Below, in pieces: positions 1 to 6,244 of a DNA stretch of 7,803 nucleotides. This DNA comes from Bacteroidota bacterium (GTDB lineage Bacteria; Bacteroidota; Ignavibacteria; Ignavibacteriales; Ignavibacteriaceae): contig JAJYOQ010000184.1 of assembly GCA_021796135.1 (NCBI GenBank), forward strand, positions 1 to 7,803. The letters run 5' to 3'. The notes under the pieces were generated by a model. The model had not been told where the DNA came from, did no database searches, and saw only the letters and a list, made by a program, of their open reading frames with translations. Both the position numbers and the translations under genes were made by a program. How positions within the stretch are numbered: the stretch's first letter is position 1; each line of letters starts with the position of its first letter.

Positions 1-1
1 G

Positions 2-112
2 ATGCCTGCGTTTAGCATCGCAGTAGATTTAGTATATGAAGCGCTTGATGAATCCGGACTTATTGCCCACGCATCAAATGCTAAGGAGGGCGAAACACAT
101 TCGGAAGTATAA
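2..112 (+). CDS. 3' end of an unidentified gene (partial)
   Basis: This reading frame is open from the left edge of the window to a TAA at 110-112 and encodes at least 36 C-terminal residues. An ATG lies at position 2, but the frame probably continues upstream beyond the window. The peptide is mixed hydrophobic and acidic (an SIAVDLVYEALDESG segment, then a hydrophilic tail ending in THSEV). It has no motif I recognise. Codon use with many G/C third positions resembles the cytochrome block at 317-2657 more than the AT-rich genes further right. I cannot assign a function. It could be the tail of a cytoplasmic domain or of a transporter. Confidence 0.45.
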   Translation: MPAFSIAVDLVYEALDESGLIAHASNAKEGETHSEV

Positions 113-199
113 TTATTCCCATTGCACAATCTCAGGTGATTTTACATGTTAGTTGGTAAAGCGTTTCATAACCAAGTCAACATGAATTGAAGCAGAGCT

Positions 200-316
200 G
201 TGTACAACTTATCACTGCCGCTGCCTGCCAAGTGGACAATCATTCACGGATTCATTGCAGGTTTCGGCTTTGGGGGGTTCTCTCTATTTGTCATCACACT
301 ACAGGGAATTCTCACG
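200..316 (+). pseudogene. possible remnant of a membrane-protein gene
   Basis: From a GTG at 200 the plus strand reads as a plausible membrane protein. It begins with a short polar start containing LPLPAKW, followed by a Gly/Phe-rich hydrophobic stretch (IIHGFIAGFGFGGFSLFV) long enough to cross a membrane. The frame formally stays open to 406, but everything after about 316 is the antisense of the cytochrome-porin gene and loses protein character. In-frame stops at 137 and 188 separate it from the upstream partial gene. The likely reading is the broken 5' part of a gene cut off where the minus-strand cytochrome operon begins. I do not recognise the family, and a chance open frame is possible. 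Confidence 0.25.
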
Positions 317-1564
317 TTAAAAGTCAAAGTCAACAAGTATCGTAAAAAGATTATCCTTGATTGGGTTTGTGGTTCCTATTTCCCTATAAGTATACTCTCC
401 ATGTAGTACGACATTGAACGCTGTCCAGTCTCCAAGATAATGCCTCACAAGCAGGGAGTATGCTTTGATAGCCCTTCCGTTGTCATAGGATGGCGGAGAA
501 ACCCAGTTGTAAAGCACAGAGGCTATAAGTCTATTATTCATCAATGCTGCCCAATCAACCTCTACAAACCCACCCGAATATCGATAATCTGTTGAGGGGA
601 CCAATGTGTTGAGAGCCTTATCATCATTACCCTGCATGAGAAGCATTTCGAGATTCAATGTTGACCAATTCAAGCTCACATCGCCGCCGAGCCTGTAAAA
701 CGGTTTGTTGCCCCCGCCATTTGTTTCGCCTGTTGGTGCAACAACAGTTCCCGGCAAAACAGTGGGCTGCCATCCATAGTAACCAAAGAGGCCTACCCTC
801 TGCCCGGCACTTTGTCCATCACCTTTACCAATTACTTGAATAAGGTTAAGGTATACATCTTTATAGTTGCTGTTATCGGGATTGCCGCCGTTGCCGTTAA
901 CAATACCGACTCCATATTTAAAGCCGTTCTTGAAATGCCCTGTTGCCTCAACGCCGATTTGATTATCAGCAAACACAAAGCTGTTTGCAGGTGTCATGAA
1001 AGAATAAACTTCATAGGGCTCCATGATGTAGAATGAGCGGTGGGAACTGAACACCTGAGGAGCAGGTTCAAATCTGCCTATTCTCAGGTTGAAAGCATCC
1101 TGTATGATGTTGCTGAATACTATATTTGCGGACTCCATTGAACCCGGCTGGGATGGGTTGGCACCTGTATAATTCGCTGCAGGCACATCAATTCTTGGGG
1201 TATAGACGATTAAGAATGATATGTTTTTGTGAAGCACACCCGCTGCAAGCAGATCAAGCCCGTAGACATTAAAGCCTGAAGTAGTACCCTGTTTTGAATC
1301 ATATATAGAAAGTCCCGTTGATGTTCTTAAAGATATAGGCGGAGGTATTTCAAGAACATTTTTCTCGGAACCTTCTTGTCCGGGGATTTGATAGCCATTG
1401 TCTCTGAACCTCTGACCAAAGTCATTTAACTTTGGATACGCTGTGTGACACATTGTGCAAGTAAATCCATATTTTCGTGCAAACGCCGGTATGGCATAAA
1501 TCGTATCCGGCATCAGAAAAGATAGAGCTATGAGCGATAATATTAAGATATAAAGTTTTTTCAT
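317..1564 (-). CDS. exported monoheme cytochrome fused to outer-membrane beta-barrel (Cyc2-like)
   Basis: The protein has 415 residues. A signal peptide (about 1-24, ending TIYA) is followed at once by IPAFARKYG and one c-type heme site, CTMCH, at 36-40. Next comes PKLNDFGQRFRDNGY (44-58). The remaining ~340 residues alternate polar and hydrophobic positions in amphipathic strands rich in Gly, Asn and aromatics, and end in ...LVDFDF with a terminal Phe, as is usual for outer-membrane barrels. This order (signal, FAR-x-x-G-x-x-C-x-x-C-H, Pro-x-Leu-x-x-Phe-Gly, then porin) and the length match Cyc2-type fused cytochrome-porins, which take electrons from outside the cell, typically Fe(II). Resemblance to Cyc2 is seen; iron oxidation is inference, since related porin cytochromes of unknown function exist. 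It is the second gene of an operon with the di-heme peroxidase, 10 bases downstream. The start has a perfect AAGGAGG at the right distance. Confidence 0.72.
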   Translation of the reverse strand: MKKLYILILSLIALSFLMPDTIYAIPAFARKYGFTCTMCHTAYPKLNDFGQRFRDNGYQIPGQEGSEKNVLEIPPPISLRTSTGLSIYDSKQGTTSGFNVYGLDLLAAGVLHKNISFLIVYTPRIDVPAANYTGANPSQPGSMESANIVFSNIIQDAFNLRIGRFEPAPQVFSSHRSFYIMEPYEVYSFMTPANSFVFADNQIGVEATGHFKNGFKYGVGIVNGNGGNPDNSNYKDVYLNLIQVIGKGDGQSAGQRVGLFGYYGWQPTVLPGTVVAPTGETNGGGNKPFYRLGGDVSLNWSTLNLEMLLMQGNDDKALNTLVPSTDYRYSGGFVEVDWAALMNNRLIASVLYNWVSPPSYDNGRAIKAYSLLVRHYLGDWTAFNVVLHGEYTYREIGTTNPIKDNLFTILVDFDF

Positions 1565-1569
1565 GGTAG

Positions 1570-1576
1570 CCTCCTT
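1570..1576 (-). promoter_or_regulatory. Shine-Dalgarno AAGGAGG overlapping upstream stop codon
   Basis: Read on the minus strand, TAAGGAGG holds the TAA stop of the peroxidase gene (1577-1575), and the AAGGAGG site shares two of its bases. The cytochrome-porin ATG follows 5 bases later. This fixes the start of the cytochrome-porin and implies translation on one mRNA, probably coupled by re-initiation. Confidence 0.8.
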
Positions 1577-2657
1577 ATTTAGGCAACTCAGAAGTATGGA
1601 CCGGTTTTAAATGAGCGACTTCCGGATTGCTACTTGTTAATGCAACACTCATAAATGCGACCAAAGCCTTGACCTCTTCCTTCGACAATCCAAGTGGCAC
1701 GATCAAGGGATCAAGATTGGAATCATTATCGCCTCCACCTTTGTTATAGAAATCAACTACGCTCTCAAGTGTCTTTTCCGAACCGTCATGCATATAAGGT
1801 GGACGCAGTCCTGCATCCCTTACAGTTGGTGTTTTAAATGCACTCATATCTTTGGGATTATGTGTTACATCGTATCTGCCATTATCAACATTTAAAGGTC
1901 CTGTTTGCACGGCGCCAAGATTATGGAATCTACCATCACTGAAGTTAGGTCCCCAGTGACATGAAGTGCAGTGTCCTTTGCCGTTGAAGATTGCCATACC
2001 CTGTTTTTCAAGTGGTGAAAGAGCCTTCCTATCACCTCCGATGTATCTATCGAATGGCGAATCTGTTGTTATAACAATGCGCTCAAATGCAGCAATAGCT
2101 TTGATAACCTGATCGATAGTGATAGGCGTTGCCCAAAACACCTGCTTAAACTCTTCGACGTAACCGGGAACGCTGTTAAGCGTCTTAACCACATTATCGA
2201 GCGTATTGCCCATCTCCACCGGATTCTGCATAGGGCCTTCTGCCTGATCTTCAAGACTAGCGGCTCTTCCATCCCAGAATTGCAGAGGGTTATAGGCGGC
2301 GTTTGAAACAGGTGGGGCTCTGCGGGTCCCTTTTTGTCCATTAATACCGGTGCTTGTCGGACCTGCATCTGACCAGCCCATGGATGGGCTATGGCACGTC
2401 TGGCAGCTAACCGTATTGTCCTTTGATAAACGGGTATCAAAGTAAAGCTGTTTGCCAAGCTGTACCTTCATGCTCGTTTGTGGGTTATCAACCGGAACGG
2501 GAACTGGGGGGAGACTACTGATTCTCTGCGGACCAAGGGAATGTACATTAATACTTGTAATATCAGGAAGAACTTGTTGCTTGGGACTCTCCTGTGCAAT
2601 TAAACTAGAAGGAGCTATGAGTACAACAAGCATCAAAAAACGTTTTACACGTTTCAT
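1575..2657 (-). CDS. di-heme cytochrome c peroxidase, MauG-like variant
   Basis: This 360-residue exported protein has a signal peptide at about 1-21 (ending SLIA). Two c-heme sites, CQTCH at 85-89 and CTSCH at 230-234, define the bacterial di-heme peroxidase/MauG superfamily. Trp128 in FWDGRA lies 39 residues after the first heme histidine, the same spacing as the inter-heme Trp of Pseudomonas CcpA. Glu148 in NPVEMG matches the conserved active-site Glu. Two features depart from classical CcpA. No histidine occurs between residues 90 and 233, so the distal ligand that keeps the peroxidatic heme inactive is absent. In the PYMHDGS...VVDFYNKGG segment (287-308), Tyr304 sits where CcpA has its axial Met, as in MauG. 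The protein is therefore likely active without reductive activation. It may reduce H2O2 or oxidise a protein or small-molecule partner in the periplasm. It is the first gene of an operon with the cytochrome-porin. AAGGAGG lies 5 bases before the ATG. Confidence 0.9.
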   Translation of the reverse strand: MKRVKRFLMLVVLIAPSSLIAQESPKQQVLPDITSINVHSLGPQRISSLPPVPVPVDNPQTSMKVQLGKQLYFDTRLSKDNTVSCQTCHSPSMGWSDAGPTSTGINGQKGTRRAPPVSNAAYNPLQFWDGRAASLEDQAEGPMQNPVEMGNTLDNVVKTLNSVPGYVEEFKQVFWATPITIDQVIKAIAAFERIVITTDSPFDRYIGGDRKALSPLEKQGMAIFNGKGHCTSCHWGPNFSDGRFHNLGAVQTGPLNVDNGRYDVTHNPKDMSAFKTPTVRDAGLRPPYMHDGSEKTLESVVDFYNKGGGDNDSNLDPLIVPLGLSKEEVKALVAFMSVALTSSNPEVAHLKPVHTSELPK

Positions 2658-2662
2658 CGAAG

Positions 2663-2669
2663 CCTCCTT
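2663..2669 (-). promoter_or_regulatory. Shine-Dalgarno AAGGAGG of the peroxidase gene
   Basis: A perfect AAGGAGG is followed by CTTCG and the ATG at 2657. The same strong site precedes the next gene of the operon, whereas the plus-strand genes in this window have weaker or no such sites. Confidence 0.75.
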
Positions 2670-2683
2670 TTTTAATCTTTCAG

Positions 2684-2712
2684 AATGTAAGTATTGATTT
2701 TGATAATGTCAA
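2684..2712 (-). promoter_or_regulatory. sigma70-type promoter of the peroxidase/cytochrome operon
   Basis: On the minus strand a perfect -35 box TTGACA (2712-2707) is followed after exactly 17 bases by TACATT (2689-2684), which matches four of six -10 consensus positions. Transcription would begin near 2677, giving a leader of about 20 bases that holds little beyond the ribosome binding site. This is the ordinary proteobacterial-style architecture and not the TTTG/TAnnTTTG form typical of Bacteroidota. No operator palindrome is obvious. Confidence 0.6.
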
Positions 2713-3019
2713 GTGTTTTGTATAAAATTTTTGAGGACTGGCAAATTACTTTTGCCGAATGGCGCACTTTTCCAATTTGATTCCATCTTATAGGCGACAA
2801 AGCTTAGCGCAGCAAGCCGCAATGGGATATGGAAAATCATCATTTCAAATATCTTGACATAAAAAACAATCCGCCATTGCGGATAAACGGCAATTCTATA
2901 TATCAGTATCGCATTCTCGTAAGGACTTGTCATATATTAGTTGTGATGGGAAAGAGCCCGGTTATTCATAATACTTAATTTTTAGTAAATTTGTTTAATA
3001 AAACAATTTTAGTTTATAA
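2713..3019. other. divergent intergenic region with several small inverted repeats
   Basis: This stretch separates the minus-strand redox operon from the plus-strand plsY operon. Visible structures are ATCCGC-CATT-GCGGAT at 2869-2884 (6-bp perfect stem, 4-base loop) and an imperfect stem pairing GATAT..GAAA (2826-2835) with TTTC..ATATC (2843-2853). A GCTT...AAGC pairing lies near 2803-2818. A 74-codon minus-strand ORF (2933-2709) covers much of it; it has no Shine-Dalgarno site and no family I recognise, so I do not call it a gene. Before plsY, TAAATTTG at 2986-2993 matches the Bacteroidota -7 element TAnnTTTG, but I see no good upstream TTTG partner. The region may be a non-coding structured or dispersed repeat element. 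Confidence 0.35.
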
Positions 3020-3649
3020 ATGCTATACATTTTATCTGCAGCGGTGGGATATATTCTAGGATCATTCCCTTCCGCTTATATATTTTTGAAGAGAGCCAAA
3101 AGTATTGACATTACAAAGACGGGTACTGGAAACGTCGGAGCTATGAATGCTTTTGAGATAACAAATTCTAAGTCTCTCGGTTTATTTATTTTTTTGGTAG
3201 ATGCTTTAAAGGGATTATTAAGTGTGTATTTAATGATTTTAATTTTCCATTTAAATTTTATATTTCCCTCGATAGCTCTTTTATTTGCGGTGGTTGGGCA
3301 TTGCTATAGCCCTTGGATTTCTTTTAAAGGCGGCAGAGGCTTGGCTACAGCTGCGGGCGGGCTTCTTTTGCTTTCCCCTTTATTGGTCTTTCTGTGGGTT
3401 GCAATTTGGGTTTTGTTTTATTTGGTTAAACGTGAGATAATCATTTCAAATATATTTGCGACTGTCTTTTCCATGATATTTATTTTTTCATTTTCAAGAT
3501 TCTTTTTTAGGTTTACCTTTCCAAGACCGGATTCATTTTCGACATTTAATATTTTTGCTCCTGCAATTCTTCTAATTATACTGATAAAACATTTTGAGCC
3601 CTTGCAAAGTCTAATCACTCAAAACAAAGTATATTCTAAAAAAAACTGA
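3020..3649 (+). CDS. plsY: PlsY-like glycerol-3-phosphate acyltransferase, divergent
   Basis: This 209-residue integral membrane protein belongs to the PlsY (G3P_acyltransf) family. PlsY moves an acyl chain from acyl-phosphate to glycerol-3-phosphate at the inner membrane, the first step of phospholipid synthesis. Seen here: an N-terminal membrane segment with YILGSFPSAY, motif 1 as TGTGNVGAMN (34-43), hydrophobic segments around 53-97, and motif 2 as GH...SFKGGRGLAT (93-110). More membrane segments and a His at 191 start a short C-terminal tail. Several normally conserved positions differ. GSGN is GTGN (Thr36), GATNxxR is GAMNAFE (Glu46), and the usual Asn after the motif 3 His is Pro194. 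Catalysis may be altered, or this may be a second copy. No Shine-Dalgarno site precedes the ATG; the upstream bases are A/T-rich. It is the first gene of an operon, 17 bases before the protease gene. Confidence 0.8.
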   Translation: MLYILSAAVGYILGSFPSAYIFLKRAKSIDITKTGTGNVGAMNAFEITNSKSLGLFIFLVDALKGLLSVYLMILIFHLNFIFPSIALLFAVVGHCYSPWISFKGGRGLATAAGGLLLLSPLLVFLWVAIWVLFYLVKREIIISNIFATVFSMIFIFSFSRFFFRFTFPRPDSFSTFNIFAPAILLIILIKHFEPLQSLITQNKVYSKKN

Positions 3650-3666
3650 TTTCAAAAGGAAGAATA

Positions 3667-4839
3667 ATGATTAAAAATAAAAAAATTATAATGTTTTTAA
3701 CCGGATTAGTCATTCTAATCAGCCCGCTTAAATTTAAGGCCCAGACAAAAACACCCCTCTATTACGAAGCAAAGGGAAATGCTTCGATAGTACCTTACAA
3801 TAGCAACAGTATTGACAGCTCTAGAAAGACGGCAATTACAGAAACCGTTCAGAAAGTTAGTCCCGCCGTAGTTGGAATAAATGTTACCGAAATACAACAA
3901 TACTCATCCCCCTTCAGTAATTTTTTTAATGATCCATTTTTTCAACAATTTTTTGGCAATCAAGGTACATACAATCAAAAAGTAAAAGAGCTTGGTTCAG
4001 GTTTTCTAATTTCACCGGACGGATATATTGTCACTAATGACCATGTAGCGGGAAATGCTTCAGAAATTACAGTTACCTTGACAAACGGCAAAGAATATAA
4101 AGCAAAGCTAATAGGAACAGATCATGCTACAGATATATGCCTTCTTAAAATTGAGGGGCATAATCTTCCTTATGTTACACTAGGAAATTCAGATGGCGTA
4201 ATGATCGGAGAATGGGTTATTGCTTTCGGAAACCCCTTCGGGCTTTTTAATGTAAATGACAAACCTACAGTTACGGTAGGTGTCATTAGTTCAACCGGAA
4301 TGAATTTGGAACCGATAAATAACCGTTATTATTTAAATATGCTTCAAACGGATGCGGCTATAAACGGCGGTAATAGCGGTGGACCTCTTGCTAATAGTCT
4401 CGGTGAAGTTATAGGTATGAATACTCTAATTTATACTGCTGATGGTGTTCAAGGCAATATTGGACTGGGCTTTGCTATCCCAATCAATAGAATTAAAAAA
4501 GTAATTACAGAGTTAAAGGAGTATGGAAAGATAGATAGAAACTTTAACATAGGATTAAAGATTCAAACGGTTGACGAAGGTATAGCAAAATATTATAAAC
4601 TACCTTCGGTAAGGGGCGTTATTGTAACTGAAGTTATTCCAAATTCTCCGGCAAGTATGGCGGGAATAAAATCCGGGGATATAATTCTTCAAGTAAACGA
4701 TTACAAAATAATTGATGACCAAACATTGGTCGGTGTATTCAAACAATTTAGAAGCGGTCAAACAATTACGTTAAAATTACTTCGGGAAAACAAAGAAATT
4801 ACTAAACAAATGAATCTGGAGAAAACCATTAATGATTGA
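3667..4839 (+). CDS. HtrA/DegS-like periplasmic serine protease, single PDZ
   Basis: This 390-residue protease of the HtrA (Deg, S1C) family degrades or processes misfolded envelope proteins. A signal peptide or anchor at 1-25 (IIMFLTGLVILIS...KAQ) exports it. A linker holds the Phe-rich segment NFFNDPFFQQFFG (85-97), typical of the HtrA LA-loop. The trypsin-like domain spans about 105-285. Its triad is complete: His126 in TNDHV, Asp156 in ATDICLL and Ser237 in GGNSGGP. One PDZ domain follows (about 294-384, with GVIVTEVIPNSPA and AGIKSGDIILQVN). With a single PDZ and this length it resembles DegS or short HtrA more than the two-PDZ DegP (~450-500 residues). It has a Shine-Dalgarno AAAGGA at 3655-3660. 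The last 8 bases overlap purB. It may act as a regulatory sensor or as a general quality-control protease; the sequence does not decide which. Confidence 0.93.
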   Translation: MIKNKKIIMFLTGLVILISPLKFKAQTKTPLYYEAKGNASIVPYNSNSIDSSRKTAITETVQKVSPAVVGINVTEIQQYSSPFSNFFNDPFFQQFFGNQGTYNQKVKELGSGFLISPDGYIVTNDHVAGNASEITVTLTNGKEYKAKLIGTDHATDICLLKIEGHNLPYVTLGNSDGVMIGEWVIAFGNPFGLFNVNDKPTVTVGVISSTGMNLEPINNRYYLNMLQTDAAINGGNSGGPLANSLGEVIGMNTLIYTADGVQGNIGLGFAIPINRIKKVITELKEYGKIDRNFNIGLKIQTVDEGIAKYYKLPSVRGVIVTEVIPNSPASMAGIKSGDIILQVNDYKIIDDQTLVGVFKQFRSGQTITLKLLRENKEITKQMNLEKTIND

Positions 4840-6136
4840 GAGATACACACTTCCGGCGATGGGGAAAATTTGGCAGGACGAATTTAAGTATCGCACCTGG
4901 CTTCAAATAGAAATACTTGCTTGTGAAGCAAGAAGCGAGCTTGGAGAAATACCGAAGGCAGATGTTGAAGTAATAAAACAAAAAGCAAATTTCGATATTA
5001 AAAAAGTTCTTGAAATAGAAGAAACAACAAAGCACGATGTAATTGCATTTTTAACTAATGTTGCAGAGTATGTCGGCCCTGAATCGCGGCACATCCATTA
5101 CGGAATGACCTCGTCCGATATTTTAGATACAACACTGTCACTTCAGATGAAGGCAGCAGGTGAGCAGTTATTGAAAAGGCTAAATGATCTGAAAGCCGCA
5201 TTAAAAGAAAAAGCTATCGAACATAAAAATACAATTTGCGTAGGGCGGTCACACGGTATACATGCCGAACCAACAACCATGGGCTTAAAGTTTGCACTTT
5301 GGTACGAAGAAGCTAAAAGAAATATTAAGCGGTTAGAAAATGCAATTGATACGATCAGCGTCGGGCAAATTTCGGGAGCTGTCGGAACTTTTGAACACCT
5401 CTCTCCCAAAGTGGAAGAATATGTTTGTAAGAAGTTAGGATTAAAACCCGCGCCTGTTTCGACTCAAATTATACAAAGGGATAGGCATGCAGAGTTTATA
5501 ACTACACTGGCAATCGTCGGTGCTTCTTTGGAAAAAATTGCGTTAGAAATAAGGCATCTTCAAAGGACCGAAGTTTTAGAAGCTGAAGAATATTTTTCAA
5601 AAGGGCAAAAGGGTTCTTCTGCTATGCCGCACAAAAGAAATCCTATTGTAAGTGAGCGGATTGCTGGGCTATCCCGAGTGCTTCGCGGTAATGCTACGGC
5701 TGCTATTGAAGACGTGGCTCTTTGGCATGAAAGAGATATTTCCCACTCTTCAGTAGAACGAATCATAGTGCCGGATAGCTGCATCGCCCTAGATTATATG
5801 CTTGATCTTGCGACACAGTTGATAAAAAATCTGTTAGTTTATCCAAAAAACATGATTAAAAATCTGAATCTCACTAGAGGACTTATATTTTCTCAAACTG
5901 TCTTACTTAAATTAGTAAGTAAAGGGGCTTCACGTGAAGATGCATACAAAATTGTTCAAACATCAGCCATGGATGTTTGGGCTGATCAAACAAAAGATTT
6001 AGAAAGTGAACTTATAAGTTCAGGTGAAGCACGTAAATACCTTACCGAAAAGGAAATCAAAGAAGTTTTTGATTACAATAAGATGTTAGACAACGTAGAT
6101 TATATTTTTGCCAGAAGTGTTGAAAATAACATTTAG
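4832..6136 (+). CDS. purB: adenylosuccinate lyase
   Basis: PurB (434 residues) is a cytoplasmic homotetrameric enzyme of the aspartase/fumarase superfamily. It cleaves SAICAR to AICAR and adenylosuccinate to AMP, both with release of fumarate. The length and residue numbers agree with the short B. subtilis-type enzyme: TTKHDV with His68, RHIHYG with His89, TSSDILDT at 93-100, and GRSHGIHAEP with His141. The family signature SSAMPHKRNP at 262-271 carries the catalytic Ser on the flexible loop. The C-terminal helical domain is complete to residue 434. The start codon lies inside the end of the protease gene (8-base overlap, ATGATTGA). A GGAG about 10 bases upstream, within that gene, supports this start. 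Co-transcription and probably translational coupling with the protease follow from this. Confidence 0.97.
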   Translation: MIERYTLPAMGKIWQDEFKYRTWLQIEILACEARSELGEIPKADVEVIKQKANFDIKKVLEIEETTKHDVIAFLTNVAEYVGPESRHIHYGMTSSDILDTTLSLQMKAAGEQLLKRLNDLKAALKEKAIEHKNTICVGRSHGIHAEPTTMGLKFALWYEEAKRNIKRLENAIDTISVGQISGAVGTFEHLSPKVEEYVCKKLGLKPAPVSTQIIQRDRHAEFITTLAIVGASLEKIALEIRHLQRTEVLEAEEYFSKGQKGSSAMPHKRNPIVSERIAGLSRVLRGNATAAIEDVALWHERDISHSSVERIIVPDSCIALDYMLDLATQLIKNLLVYPKNMIKNLNLTRGLIFSQTVLLKLVSKGASREDAYKIVQTSAMDVWADQTKDLESELISSGEARKYLTEKEIKEVFDYNKMLDNVDYIFARSVENNI

Positions 6137-6176
6137 AGAAGGCTTATAGATTTATATTTAGACTTGTAAGAGAATG

Positions 6177-6244
6177 GGAATGGTGGAGTAATGGAGTTTT
6201 GGAGTTGAGCGATTTTCTTCAATATTTCATTATCCCATCATTCC
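6177..6244 (+). other. long imperfect hairpin after purB
   Basis: Bases 6177-6197 can pair with 6224-6244. The 21 pairs include several G-U wobbles (at 6183, 6188, 6194 and 6196) and one A-C mismatch (6187/6234), with a loop of about 26 bases. The hairpin lies 40 bases after the purB stop and is followed about 10 bases later by a run of five T (6254-6258). It could end transcription of the plsY-protease-purB operon or stabilise its mRNA end. The T-run is not directly attached, so a standard intrinsic terminator is doubtful. Confidence 0.5.

Noticed and set aside
153..175. TTGGT...ACCAA inverted repeat after the first partial gene
   Set aside because: It has only 5 pairs with a 13-base loop and no T-run after it, so it does not support a terminator call.
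658..1036. Two overlapping plus-strand ORFs (658-843, 812-1036)
   Set aside because: They lie opposite the cytochrome-porin gene, which has a signal peptide, heme motif and barrel character. The plus-strand translations look random.
2069..2697. ORFs 2069-2458 (minus, other frame) and 2452-2697 (plus)
   Set aside because: Both are shadows of the di-heme peroxidase gene. The second also runs over its start, ribosome site and promoter.
2854..2882. Second TTGACA (2854-2859) as a plus-strand promoter for plsY
   Set aside because: The hexamer 17 bases downstream is TTGCGG, nothing like a -10 box, and the site is over 130 bases from plsY.
2709..2933. 74-codon minus-strand ORF in the divergent intergenic region
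   Set aside because: It has no Shine-Dalgarno site and no recognised family, and it overlaps the inverted repeats and the edge of the peroxidase promoter. Kept only as part of the intergenic element.
5143..5784. Minus-strand ORFs inside purB
   Set aside because: They are antisense to a complete, strongly conserved enzyme gene and have no ribosome sites or domain features.
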